Notes under the pieces: generated by a model | Told to the model about the DNA's origin: nothing | The model's input: the letters and a program-made list of their open reading frames with translations, nothing else | The model's database searches: none | Shown here: in pieces, positions 1-6,808 of the stretch | Position numbering within the stretch: position 1 is the stretch's first letter | Layout of the letters: each line of letters opens with the position of its first letter | Source of the DNA: Lacticaseibacillus saniviri JCM 17471 = DSM 24301 | Lineage (GTDB): Bacteria > Bacillota > Bacilli > Lactobacillales > Lactobacillaceae | Assembly: GCF_001311785.1 (NCBI RefSeq) | Contig: NZ_BBBX01000005.1 | Location: 1-64,000 of the forward strand | Direction: 5' to 3' | Length of the DNA stretch: 64,000 nucleotides | Position numbers and translations under genes: made by a program

Positions 1-993
1 AGGCCGGTAATTTCCGTTAATCCAGCGGCTCATGTCCGCATGTGAGTCTCCGGCATAATAAGCCTTGCCTGTGCGCTCACCCTTAACTACCCACATGCTC
101 ATCCTCCTCCTTGCTGTTTTGTGTCTCAGTGCAGCTAACTTCGCCTGATTGGCCGCGAGTTGAGCTTCCATCTCTGGTGTAACCTCTTCTTTGGGCGGCT
201 GATAGTTGGGCGCTAACCAGTCTGGGCGTGCCTCTACTCGCTTTGGCTTGCCGTATGACTTCGGCTTTGCTTTAGACGCTGCATTTGCCTTAGCCCGCAT
301 GGCATCATATTTTTGACGCAGTTTACCAGCCGACAAGATATTAGCCTGCCAGAACTCATCTTTTTGGCTCCATACGATCATGCCGTTGATCTGCTCGTAG
401 GTTCGCTTGTCCCGCTCATGCATCAGCCTAATATCGTTAGCCCAGCGTTGTAAGTTAGGGTGCTTAGCCTCCGGATTATTGCCTTTAATAAACCCCCAGA
501 GATACTCTGCGGCTTGAAGATTAGGGTCTCCGGGTTCAAACGTCCGCTTGTCGGACTTTGGACGAGAAGTCTTTTTAGTCAAGTCATAGTCATGTCTTAG
601 TAAGTACTTATGCGGGGTAGACTGGGGGGTAGGTTGAGGTGCGGGTTGGGGGGTAGCTGGCAAACTAGTTGAGGTGCTACTAGCACGCTGACTAGGGTGA
701 TCAACATATAGTTTTACCAACTGATACGCCGGATTCGATTTGTTTTTCTTACCAGGCACATAGGTAATCAAGTTTTCTTGGACCAACCGGTTCCGCGCTG
801 ATTTAACGCCTTCTTCGGTTAAGCCCGTGCGACTAGCCAATATCGAATTGCGGAGCTTGAATTGGACGTCCATTTTGCTCTCGTCGTTCGCGTAGTCTAA
901 TAACTCGCGATACAGACTCACTTGGCCCAATGAGAGATCCAATTCTTCTGTCAGTAATTTACGAAATGCTCGTCGTTGCTTGAAATAATCCAC
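1..993 (-). CDS. Phage replication protein, DnaD-like N-terminal winged helix (3' end outside window)
   Basis: Open to the window edge for at least 331 codons. The chosen start is GTG at 993, preceded by AGAAAGGAGGT. Residues about 1-95 read as a winged-helix domain (RKLLTEELDLSLGQVSLYRE, then a recognition-helix-like LASRTGLTEEGVKSARNRL), as in phage replisome organisers. A Pro/Thr/Ser-rich linker follows (ATPQPAPQPTPQS), then a basic C-terminal half. It is the last visible gene of the leftward early operon, consistent with phage replication initiation. Odd point: an in-frame ATG at 96 has its own strong AGGAGGAGG, so the last visible 32 residues could be a separate small gene fused by a lost stop. 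The DnaD-like assignment is by overall pattern only. Confidence 0.6.
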   Translation of the reverse strand, partial: MDYFKQRRAFRKLLTEELDLSLGQVSLYRELLDYANDESKMDVQFKLRNSILASRTGLTEEGVKSARNRLVQENLITYVPGKKNKSNPAYQLVKLYVDHPSQRASSTSTSLPATPQPAPQPTPQSTPHKYLLRHDYDLTKKTSRPKSDKRTFEPGDPNLQAAEYLWGFIKGNNPEAKHPNLQRWANDIRLMHERDKRTYEQINGMIVWSQKDEFWQANILSAGKLRQKYDAMRAKANAASKAKPKSYGKPKRVEARPDWLAPNYQPPKEEVTPEMEAQLAANQAKLAALRHKTARRRMSMWVVKGERTGKAYYAGDSHADMSRWINGNYRP

Positions 994-1066
994 TACCTAT
1001 ACCTCCTTTCTGAATATTGGGCTTCTCACCCATTCGAACGGTTACGCCGCCTCGTCAAAGTGCGTG

Positions 1067-1615
1067 TTAGAATGGCAAATCATCATCTGACACATTGATT
1101 TGGTTCCCATTGTTATTGGCAAACGGATCAGGAGAACTCACTGGTGGATTACTGGCATTCGTTTGGGGCATCTGTTGATTTGTTGCTTGTTGATGATGCT
1201 TTACTTGCGGTTGAATAGTCATTGGAAAATCTGACTTATCAAATCGTTTAATTTTGGCATTTGATTTACCGTTGTAAGTCTCCATTTCAACTGTTACCTT
1301 AACTGGCTTACCGAGCATTTCTTCAGCCCAATTTTCCGGTGTTCCAAAGTCAAATCCGTTTGGGTAAGCATTCGTTGCCTTAATAAGTGAATTCCGGCGC
1401 CATGCTGAGCTATTCGTTAAAACAAAATTATCAAAACGGATTTCGTTACCTTGACCAGGCTGTTCAACATCATCACGTACAATGTAGTTCATTTGAATCA
1501 TGTCATTGCTGGATGTTTTCGATTGTTCTCGTGCCCATGCACTTGGATAGACTTCATATTCTCCAGCCTCTAAGGGCTTAATACCAACGTTGTTTTCATC
1601 ATATGAGAAACTCAT
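1067..1615 (-). CDS. DUF669-type phage protein (SSB-like)
   Basis: 182 residues starting at MSFSYDENN. The ATG at 1615 has AAGGCAGG at proper spacing, whereas a longer frame from 1636 would overlap the upstream gene. The N-terminal region (GIKPLEAGEYEVYPSAW) and central AEEMLGKPVKVTVEME resemble the DUF669 family of phage early proteins. The C-terminus is Gln/Asn/Pro-rich and ends in the acidic tail SDDDLPF, very like the tail of single-stranded DNA-binding proteins. It follows the AAA ATPase directly, a pairing common in lactic phage replication/recombination modules. The function is likely ssDNA binding, but no classical OB-fold motif can be proven by eye. Confidence 0.7.
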   Translation of the reverse strand: MSFSYDENNVGIKPLEAGEYEVYPSAWAREQSKTSSNDMIQMNYIVRDDVEQPGQGNEIRFDNFVLTNSSAWRRNSLIKATNAYPNGFDFGTPENWAEEMLGKPVKVTVEMETYNGKSNAKIKRFDKSDFPMTIQPQVKHHQQATNQQMPQTNASNPPVSSPDPFANNNGNQINVSDDDLPF

Positions 1616-1616
1616 T

Positions 1617-2552
1617 TTAATTACCTGCCTTTTCATTTTGTTTTTGACTAGCCGCTAATTGTTTGTATGCGGCTGTTAGTTGCGCTAAATTCCAAGTCTC
1701 AATATTTGAATTATTAAGTTGTGTTCCAAACTGCTTTAACATGGCTTCTAACGTTGCGTTCCCGCCAATCAAATGATTAATAGCTTCAATTGCTTTCTTC
1801 TTACGTTCATTGGCTTGTGCAACCAAGTCAACGCCTTCTTCTGCCCAGTCGTAAATCTGATGGCCAACATGACGTCCCAGAATCTGTTGTGTATCGAATA
1901 TCGAAGAATTATCCTTCATTGCTTGTGCCAAGTGGTTTTGGTAAAGCTGAAAGGTGATGGCAAATTCATATTCCAAACCATCCTTCTGATCAGGCTTTAA
2001 ACCAACTTTTTCAACTTGTACCTTGCCTGTATCGTTGCGGGTGACCTCGACACCTTGCTTACTACGAACCGTTGCAATGACGTGAACATGCATGTCAGTT
2101 AATAAATTCAATACCTTTTGTTGCTCGGGGCCAACTTTTTTCCAATCACCAATCTGACCACCAAGCTTATTAACTTGATCTAATATGCCGCCATCACCGC
2201 TCCATACGCTGCTAAGTGAATCAATGATGATCACTTCAGCGCCAGCCTGCTTCAAAGCGTTAAACGCCTCAAGATAGCGATCGGCCGTAAATGGTGGTAT
2301 TACTTCAATCTGCATAAACGGTTGTATGGTTGTATCGTCATGTTGAGTGTTAACATATAGACTCGATCGCTGATGTTCAGTTTCGATCATGCCGATTTTT
2401 GCCCACTGTTCTGTTTCATTCATATCAGGGAACATTGATTCGACAATCCCTTTTGCGATTAGCAGTGAGCTTAACGTTTTTCCGGACCCGCTAGCTCCCA
2501 TCAAAAGAATGGGTACCTTAATTTTTGTACGTTCTGCCATCTGAATTTGCAT
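1617..2552 (-). CDS. Phage RecA-like AAA ATPase (nucleotide-binding protein)
   Basis: 311 residues; ATG at 2552 preceded by GAGGAGGG. Walker A is LLMGASGSGKTLSS (about residues 17-30). A hydrophobic strand ending in Asp, AEVIIIDSLSSVW, forms Walker B, and THVIATVR-like sequence follows, all typical of the AAA_24 phage ATPase group related to RecA/Sak4. These proteins act with an annealase or SSB-like partner in phage recombination or replication, and here the DUF669 protein lies immediately downstream. Length and motif order fit the family. No catalytic residue is obviously missing. The exact role (recombination versus replication) is inferred. Confidence 0.75.
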   Translation of the reverse strand: MQIQMAERTKIKVPILLMGASGSGKTLSSLLIAKGIVESMFPDMNETEQWAKIGMIETEHQRSSLYVNTQHDDTTIQPFMQIEVIPPFTADRYLEAFNALKQAGAEVIIIDSLSSVWSGDGGILDQVNKLGGQIGDWKKVGPEQQKVLNLLTDMHVHVIATVRSKQGVEVTRNDTGKVQVEKVGLKPDQKDGLEYEFAITFQLYQNHLAQAMKDNSSIFDTQQILGRHVGHQIYDWAEEGVDLVAQANERKKKAIEAINHLIGGNATLEAMLKQFGTQLNNSNIETWNLAQLTAAYKQLAASQKQNEKAGN

Positions 2553-2616
2553 GTTTAGCCCTCCTCATTCAGTTGAATGCTTTCAAATACGATTTCGTTG
2601 GCTTTCATGAATTCCG

Positions 2617-3480
2617 CTAACGCCCACATTTTAGTTTAGTGGTTGTGACTTTCATGGCCCTAGTTACCATTGGCTCATCATCTGCCGGTGTCAGCGTTTG
2701 CTGCTCCGTTTGTAAAATTTCACCTGTGTTAGTATCAACAACCGAGTTGCCAAATTTCTCTTGATACATCTTAGCAATGGCATCTTCGGCTTCTTTTTGT
2801 TTCCGCGCTTTTTCTTCGGCCCGCTTGCGAGCCATCAAAGCATCGTCAATCTTAATGCGCAGCTCTACGAAACTGGCTCCTTGGTCAATCTGATCAACCC
2901 ATCCAGCCGCTTCAATCCCATTTGCTTCTGCATAGGCTTTAACAGCTTCCTTCTCATTGGCAACACGATCTTGCTCTTTGACAATGTAATCTGCAGCATC
3001 CCCGATTTCTCGAGTTCGTTGAATGCCACTGATTGATTTCGTGAGCCAGCTTGACTTCATCTCAATTAGCGCTGGGTCAATTCCACGGTTTTCAGCAATT
3101 TCGGCAATTTCGGCAAGCACAGCCTTTTCGCGCTCAGCTTGCTGACGTTGCTCTAAGTCCTTAATCCCAGCGTCAATTGGATCGATTGAGACACTCACAA
3201 GGTCCGTCAACGTTTTGACATCTTTTTCAAAATCTTTTAGGGGCTGATTATACTCACGCTTAATTTCTTTCCGCCGGTCGTCAATCGCTTTGTTAAACCT
3301 GTTAAGTTCAGCCCGTGCTGACTTTGCCGATTGAAGTGTATCTTCGGTCACAATTAAACCTTTGAACTTCTCAGCTTGTTGGGTCACAGCCTGCTTAAGC
3401 CTGTCGTAATTATCAATAGTGATGGTTGACGGCTCAAAATTAACCTCAAAGTTATCAACAAGCGATACTTGATTCGCCAT
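2617..3480 (-). CDS. DUF1351 phage protein
   Basis: 287 residues; ATG at 3480 follows AGGAGGCG, which lies inside the end of the preceding gene. Strongly helical and charged, with long coiled-coil-like stretches (residues about 50-130 and 200-240, for example KAIDDRRKEIKREYNQPLKD). This layout matches the DUF1351 family found beside AAA ATPase/DUF669 genes in Lactobacillus and Lactococcus phages. No enzymatic motif is visible. A role in the phage recombination module is guilt by association only. Confidence 0.7.
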   Translation of the reverse strand: MANQVSLVDNFEVNFEPSTITIDNYDRLKQAVTQQAEKFKGLIVTEDTLQSAKSARAELNRFNKAIDDRRKEIKREYNQPLKDFEKDVKTLTDLVSVSIDPIDAGIKDLEQRQQAEREKAVLAEIAEIAENRGIDPALIEMKSSWLTKSISGIQRTREIGDAADYIVKEQDRVANEKEAVKAYAEANGIEAAGWVDQIDQGASFVELRIKIDDALMARKRAEEKARKQKEAEDAIAKMYQEKFGNSVVDTNTGEILQTEQQTLTPADDEPMVTRAMKVTTTKLKCGR

Positions 3481-3481
3481 A

Positions 3482-3718
3482 TTATTTCGCCTCCTGATGT
3501 GCTAGAATTGAGCCATAACTTGATTTATTATCTATTCCATCTTGCCCGTGTGGTTGCACCCACATGGGCTTTTTTGCGTTTAATTCAGCAATTTTTCGTT
3601 GTGATAGCTGTAAAATCCAAGTCCAGCTCTCACTCGATGGGTCATCCATTAAGTGCTCGATGGCCTCATCGCGTTTCTCCATCAGAACTGCTTTACTATC
3701 AATTCGTAAGTTATCCAT
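3482..3718 (-). CDS. Small phage protein, unknown
   Basis: 78 residues, hydrophilic, helical N-terminus (MDNLRIDSKAVLMEKRDEAI). I do not recognise a family. It sits in the leftward early operon, and its 3' end carries the Shine-Dalgarno of the DUF1351 gene one base downstream, which implies translational coupling. Coding status is supported by tight packing with both neighbours. Confidence 0.5.
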   Translation of the reverse strand: MDNLRIDSKAVLMEKRDEAIEHLMDDPSSESWTWILQLSQRKIAELNAKKPMWVQPHGQDGIDNKSSYGSILAHQEAK

Positions 3719-3719
3719 G

Positions 3720-3860
3720 CTACTCCTCCCATTCGAAGAACTTTGATATACGCTGGTTCTTTGCCATGAATCGGTCTACCAAAGTGACTGGTTGGCTCGA
3801 TAACCACCACAAACCAACGACGATGCCCCATGTGAGGCCTAAAATCACCAATGCGTTCAT
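3720..3860 (-). CDS. Small single-pass membrane protein of prophage
   Basis: 46 residues from ATG 3860 (GGAAGTG upstream). One hydrophobic segment, about residues 3-21 (NALVILGLTWGIVVGLWWL), then a charged tail ending KFFEWEE. A longer frame upstream would overlap the neighbouring HTH gene, so the short start is preferred. No family is recognised. Small TM proteins in phage early operons are common, but a function cannot be given. Confidence 0.45.
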   Translation of the reverse strand: MNALVILGLTWGIVVGLWWLSSQPVTLVDRFMAKNQRISKFFEWEE

Positions 3861-3867
3861 AACTATT

Positions 3868-4122
3868 TCACTTCCCATTCTGCTCGCGCCGCTTCCGCCA
3901 CTTAACGGCCTTCTCAACTTCTATGAGCCGCTTGCCAACCACTTTCTTGCTTGGTAATGGATCTGATTTCAACTTTGTCCATCGTGATAGGGTGGAAATT
4001 GGGACATCCCAAATTTGTGACAGCGAAGTCAAGCTGATTTCTTGAACCAACGCGGTTTGTTGTTTTACTCGTTTTATTCGTGGCTGCTTGATAGTTGTCA
4101 ATACTCTTAAGTCGCTCATCAT
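3868..4122 (-). CDS. Small HTH DNA-binding phage protein
   Basis: 84 residues from the first of two consecutive ATGs (4122), with AAAGGAG upstream. The segment SLTSLSQIWDVPISTLSRWTKL looks like a helix-turn-helix, followed by a basic tail (KAVKWRKRREQNGK). Start and upstream stop overlap (ATGATG/TGA), so it is translationally coupled to the preceding gene. Plausibly an early transcription modulator or excisionase-like factor; neither can be decided. Confidence 0.5.
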   Translation of the reverse strand: MMSDLRVLTTIKQPRIKRVKQQTALVQEISLTSLSQIWDVPISTLSRWTKLKSDPLPSKKVVGKRLIEVEKAVKWRKRREQNGK

Positions 4123-4652
4123 GATTGCTCCTTTCTCATATAACATTTTTGCTCATATTCACCCATTCGCTCTTCAAATAAATCCATGATAGTAAGGCCA
4201 AACTGCTCGGCTCCCGCTGCTAACAAAGTGACATCCATCACTGTGCTATCTAGTTTTTCGAGCAGATAGCGTTTGAGCTGGGCTCTCTGTTCTTGTGTTG
4301 GATGAGGTGTGTTCATAATCAGCTCTATTTGACCAGCCTCATATACTCGCTTCTCCTCTGCTTCTTCTAGCTGATCAAAGGCATGTATGCCGCGCACATC
4401 ATGATAGAATGCACCGCCGTCAAACGCCTTAATCAAGCCAAGCATCATGTTGCCCAATTCCATTGAGAACTGACTGTCTTCGAGCGATCTAGCAATATCA
4501 ACAGCCTCATTCGGCTTAACGCTAGTTCCGTGAACATAATTATTAATGGTTGATTTACTCAATCTCGTTTCTGCAGCTAGTGCCTTCTGCGGCATCCCTA
4601 CTTTTAGCAGTACCGCTTCCAACATTGGCCCTAGTGTCATCTTCAAAATCAT
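4119..4652 (-). CDS. XRE-like HTH phage regulator
   Basis: 177 residues from ATG 4652 (AGAGGATG upstream). The N-terminal region has a helix-turn-helix (MPQKALAAETRLSKSTINNY, about residues 19-38), with an acidic helical C-terminal region (DQLEEAEEKRVYEAGQIELI). Large enough to have an oligomerisation or effector part beyond the HTH. It is in the leftward early operon downstream of the module B promoter, so expression should follow loss of repression. No exact family is recognised. Confidence 0.5.
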   Translation of the reverse strand: MILKMTLGPMLEAVLLKVGMPQKALAAETRLSKSTINNYVHGTSVKPNEAVDIARSLEDSQFSMELGNMMLGLIKAFDGGAFYHDVRGIHAFDQLEEAEEKRVYEAGQIELIMNTPHPTQEQRAQLKRYLLEKLDSTVMDVTLLAAGAEQFGLTIMDLFEERMGEYEQKCYMRKEQS

Positions 4653-4720
4653 CACATCCTCTAAAATCTGTTAATCTCACTCAACTTTTCCAGTCGGTGA
4701 CAAGCTATTATTGAAGCAAG

Positions 4721-4954
4721 TCAGAAAACTCCTTGCCAGTTAAAACAAGTAAACCCGGTTTCATAAGTGACCCTGAATCCCAACCGCTCGATCTGTGTCA
4801 CCAGGCTCGGAAAGGTTCGGAAGTCTCCGGCCAATCGCATGCTGTGGCGGCCAGATGCATCCACCTCCTTAAAGCGTGTGAAGAAGTACTCCCACATCTG
4901 TTGTTTCCGATTAGCTTCATGCACTGTCAAAATCGCGTCTGCAAAATCGTCCAT
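4721..4954 (-). CDS. Phage hypothetical protein
   Basis: 77 residues from ATG 4954 (MDDFADAIL), with GGAAGTGAG upstream. Mixed alpha/beta composition with a run of aromatic residues (MWEYFFTRF; TGFTCFNWQGVF). No domain recognised. It is separated by about 65 bp from the next downstream gene, an interval in which I see no clear promoter or terminator. Confidence 0.4.
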   Translation of the reverse strand: MDDFADAILTVHEANRKQQMWEYFFTRFKEVDASGRHSMRLAGDFRTFPSLVTQIERLGFRVTYETGFTCFNWQGVF

Positions 4955-4986
4955 TTCTCTCACTTCCGTTCTTTGAAAATTGAATA

Positions 4987-5265
4987 TCAATGAAACAATT
5001 GCTTGTACTGTTCAAAAAGCTCACGAGCTTCTGGTGTTTGTTCGTCTTTCAATGACTGTATACTCTTAAGCCCTATCTGAGTCTTGATTACGGCATACAC
5101 CGCTGAACGGTTTGCGTTGCGGTCACTGCTTGGTAGCTGACTCAGCCATTGTTCAAGTTCCCGCTTAAAGCCACGAACGGCCGGCGTGCTACGTTCAGCC
5201 TTATGATTCTCAATTCGTGCATCAATAAATTGTTCAAGTTCCTCAACTGTTGTTGGCATATCCAT
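4987..5265 (-). CDS. Phage hypothetical protein
   Basis: 92 residues beginning MDMPTTVEEL, preceded by GGGAGGTGAAG. All-helical, charged composition; ends YKQLFH. It overlaps the stop of the upstream 68-residue repressor-like gene by one base, so it is the second gene of the leftward operon. No known motif. Confidence 0.45.
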   Translation of the reverse strand: MDMPTTVEELEQFIDARIENHKAERSTPAVRGFKRELEQWLSQLPSSDRNANRSAVYAVIKTQIGLKSIQSLKDEQTPEARELFEQYKQLFH

Positions 5266-5471
5266 TAGTTCTTCACCTCCCTAGGTAAAAATTCATTCAT
5301 ATCAATGCCTAATGCGTTTGCTAACTTCCAAGCGTTCATATAACCCGGAATTTTTCCATCGTTTTCAATGCCAGAAATTGTTGTCTGTGGCACGCCGCTC
5401 TTATCTGCTAATTGAGCCTGCGTCATTCCTGACGACTTTCTCAACTGAAGAAATCGTTCAGCAAATGTCAT
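5265..5471 (-). CDS. Small XRE-family regulator (Cro-like, module B)
   Basis: 68 residues, almost entirely a helix-turn-helix: RKSSGMTQAQLADKSGVPQT then TISGIENDGKIPGYM. It is the first leftward gene after a near-consensus promoter (TTGACA, 17 bp, TAAAAT) and is divergent from the 115-residue HTH gene at 5615. This is the normal position and size of a Cro-type lytic regulator. A role as repressor cannot be excluded. Confidence 0.7.
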   Translation of the reverse strand: MTFAERFLQLRKSSGMTQAQLADKSGVPQTTISGIENDGKIPGYMNAWKLANALGIDMNEFLPREVKN

Positions 5472-5502
5472 CTATATCACCCCCTCAACTTATCATGGTT
5501 AT

Positions 5503-5531
5503 ATTTTAACTTTTTAGCGTTCAATTGTCAA
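5503..5531 (-). promoter_or_regulatory. Leftward early promoter, module B
   Basis: On the minus strand, -35 TTGACA (5531-5526) and -10 TAAAAT (5508-5503) are separated by exactly 17 bp. The first gene it would transcribe is the Cro-like regulator at 5471, followed by the replication genes. It is the best promoter match in the prophage. Confidence 0.7.
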
Positions 5532-5541
5532 CTGTTTAAAG

Positions 5542-5571
5542 TTAACACGTTTGGGTAAATGTTGGTAAAAT
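5542..5571 (+). promoter_or_regulatory. Rightward lysogeny promoter, module B
   Basis: -35 TTAACA (5542-5547), 18 bp, -10 TAAAAT (5566-5571), facing the HTH gene at 5615. A direct repeat TTGG-TAAA (TTGGGTAAA then TTGGTAAAA) lies in the spacer and -10 and could be operator half-sites. It lies 10 bp from the -35 of the leftward promoter, forming a compact divergent switch. Confidence 0.5.
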
Positions 5572-5614
5572 TAAATTCAAGATAACTCAATTGCGTTAAA
5601 GAGGTGTTCTCACA

Positions 5615-5964
5615 ATGAATCATCATGAACTAATAATCAGCAAAATTAATGACCTACTAGAAGAAAAAAAATATGACTGTTAACAGACTGGCAACCCTAT
5701 CCGGTCTTACTCAATCGACACTGAGCGGATTGTTTAATCGACCAAACGCAGTGCCAAAACTTGATACGCTATACGCCATCGCTGAAGGCTTCAATATATC
5801 CCTCACAGAGCTTCTGGACTTCCCCCCCATACAACGAACGGCCAAACGGCACGAGCGCTGCTAAGCAACGCGACAAGTGGGAAGAACTTGGAAACGCGCT
5901 TACTGATGAAGAAAAGGAACGTGTGAGACGGATCCTGATTGGTGACAACGAGGTGGAGAAGTAG
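5615..5964 (+). CDS. HTH repressor-like protein (CI-like, module B); two apparent frameshifts
   Basis: Starts ATG 5615 (GAGGTGTTCTCACA upstream). Removing one A from the eight-A run at 5664-5671 and one C from the seven-C run at 5822-5828 gives a continuous 115-residue protein. It has an HTH (MTVNRLATLSGLTQSTLSGL) and a C-terminal segment ending RRILIGDNEVEK. Both breaks are in homopolymers, so sequencing error is more likely than gene decay. It is divergent from the Cro-like gene, which suggests a CI-type repressor, though it lacks any peptidase or dimerisation domain of the LexA type. Confidence 0.6.
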
Positions 5965-6003
5965 CCTTCTTTCATGACGTTTACCATGAAAGGAGGTGAT
6001 AAA

Positions 6004-6273
6004 ATGTCTATGGTAACAATTGCGAAACTTCACTGTGTTTCTTGTGGTAATGATTTTCCAATCTCAGCAACTCGTAAACCTCAGCACATCGAATGTCCTT
6101 TTTGTCAATCACGAATGGCTGACGATATGATTGAAAACTTATACGGCGCGATTCTCTCAGTGGCTGATATCAATCATCATTTTAGAAAATACAACATTGA
6201 ACGTGATGAATCAGCGTTTGTTCTATCAGTTACAGATCAGGAAGTACATCTAGCGATTGACGATATTGAATAA
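6004..6273 (+). CDS. Small zinc-ribbon phage protein
   Basis: 89 residues from ATG 6004 with a very strong AAAGGAGGTG. Two Cys pairs (CVSCG near residue 10 and CPFC near residue 30) form a likely zinc ribbon; the rest is acidic and helical. It sits 39 bp after the module B repressor on the same strand, so it is probably co-transcribed in the lysogen. It converges with and overlaps the minus-strand gene ending at 6230. Confidence 0.55.
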   Translation: MSMVTIAKLHCVSCGNDFPISATRKPQHIECPFCQSRMADDMIENLYGAILSVADINHHFRKYNIERDESAFVLSVTDQEVHLAIDDIE

Positions 6274-6430
6274 CATCAATCAGTTGTGCTGGTAATATTT
6301 GTTGCTCGTCAATTAGCTTGCCTACGGCAGTTATCACTTCTTTGAGTTTGGCCTCACCCAACTCTTCAGTGATAAACTGTCGTCTTTTATTCAAAGCATC
6401 GTGTTTTTGGAAAACTTGCTTTCGTGTCAT
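6230..6430 (-). CDS. Small phage protein downstream of Cro-like gene
   Basis: 66 residues from ATG 6430, with GGAGGTGATAG upstream, immediately following the 74-residue XRE gene. Helical, charged; no family recognised. Its 3' end overlaps the zinc-ribbon gene on the other strand by 44 bp, so both being translated would be unusual but is possible in compact phage DNA. Confidence 0.45.
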   Translation of the reverse strand: MTRKQVFQKHDALNKRRQFITEELGEAKLKEVITAVGKLIDEQQILPAQLIDVIQYRQSLDVLPDL

Positions 6431-6435
6431 GGCTA

Positions 6436-6660
6436 TCACCTCCGTTCTTTTAAGCTACATAACGTAGCTGAATGCTGTAAAAAAATCTCTTCTTTTGGAA
6501 CGCCGAATAGATCCTGAATTTTTTGCATCATTGCAGGTCGCGGTGTTCGTTCCCCAGACTCCCATTTTTGGACACTTTGGTGCGATACACCAAGTATTCC
6601 CGCCAACTGTTTTTGCGTTTTAATTCCTTTTGACTCACGCAACTTCCGTAAATTATTCAT
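6436..6660 (-). CDS. XRE-family Cro-like regulator (module A)
   Basis: 74 residues from ATG 6660 (GAGGTGATTTG upstream). Clear XRE helix-turn-helix: KTQKQLAGILGVSHQSVQKW followed by ESGERTPRPAMM. First leftward gene of the second divergent module, opposite the HTH-ImmA fusion. A perfect copy of the GCTAC-N5-GTAGC operator lies in its 3' part (6454-6468), outside the promoter, which could allow looping or roadblock regulation. Confidence 0.7.
   Translation of the reverse strand: MNNLRKLRESKGIKTQKQLAGILGVSHQSVQKWESGERTPRPAMMQKIQDLFGVPKEEIFLQHSATLCSLKERR
6454..6468. promoter_or_regulatory. Distal operator copy GCTAC-N5-GTAGC
   Basis: Perfect inverted repeat GCTAC ATAAC GTAGC within the 3' end of the Cro-like gene. 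It is identical in both arms to the best operator of the promoter cluster (6680-6694), about 226 bp away centre to centre. Confidence 0.55.
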
Positions 6661-6679
6661 CAAATCACCTCTATTTACA

Positions 6680-6785
6680 GCTACGTTTTGTAGCTTTGCT
6701 ATATAAACAGCATAACACTACTAAATGTAGTTGTAAACAAAAAGCTACATTTTGTGTATTTATTTCAGCTGCTACTTTTTGTAGT
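6680..6785. promoter_or_regulatory. Operator cluster of module A (four GCTAC-N5-GTAGC-like sites)
   Basis: Four inverted repeats lie between the divergent regulator genes: 6680-6694 (GCTAC/GTAGC, perfect), 6717-6731 (ACTAC/GTAGT, perfect), 6744-6758 (GCTAC/GTGTA, imperfect) and 6771-6785 (GCTAC/GTAGT, one mismatch). Centres are 37, 27 and 27 bp apart. The second site fits inside the spacer of the leftward promoter and the fourth lies just before the ribosome site of the fusion repressor. This is the expected arrangement for cooperative repressor binding with autoregulation. Confidence 0.75.
6712..6740 (-). promoter_or_regulatory. Leftward promoter, module A
   Basis: Minus strand -35 TTGTTT (6740-6735), 17 bp, -10 TGTTAT (6717-6712). 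Operator 6717-6731 occupies the spacer, so repressor binding would block RNA polymerase directly. It drives the Cro-like gene at 6660. Confidence 0.5.
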
Positions 6786-6808
6786 ATTTACTTCAAGGAG
6801 GTTACATT

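Noticed and set aside
2555-2626. 24-codon ORF between the DUF1351 and ATPase genes
   Set aside because: No ribosome site; overlaps the DUF1351 end, and its tail simply carries the ATPase ribosome site.
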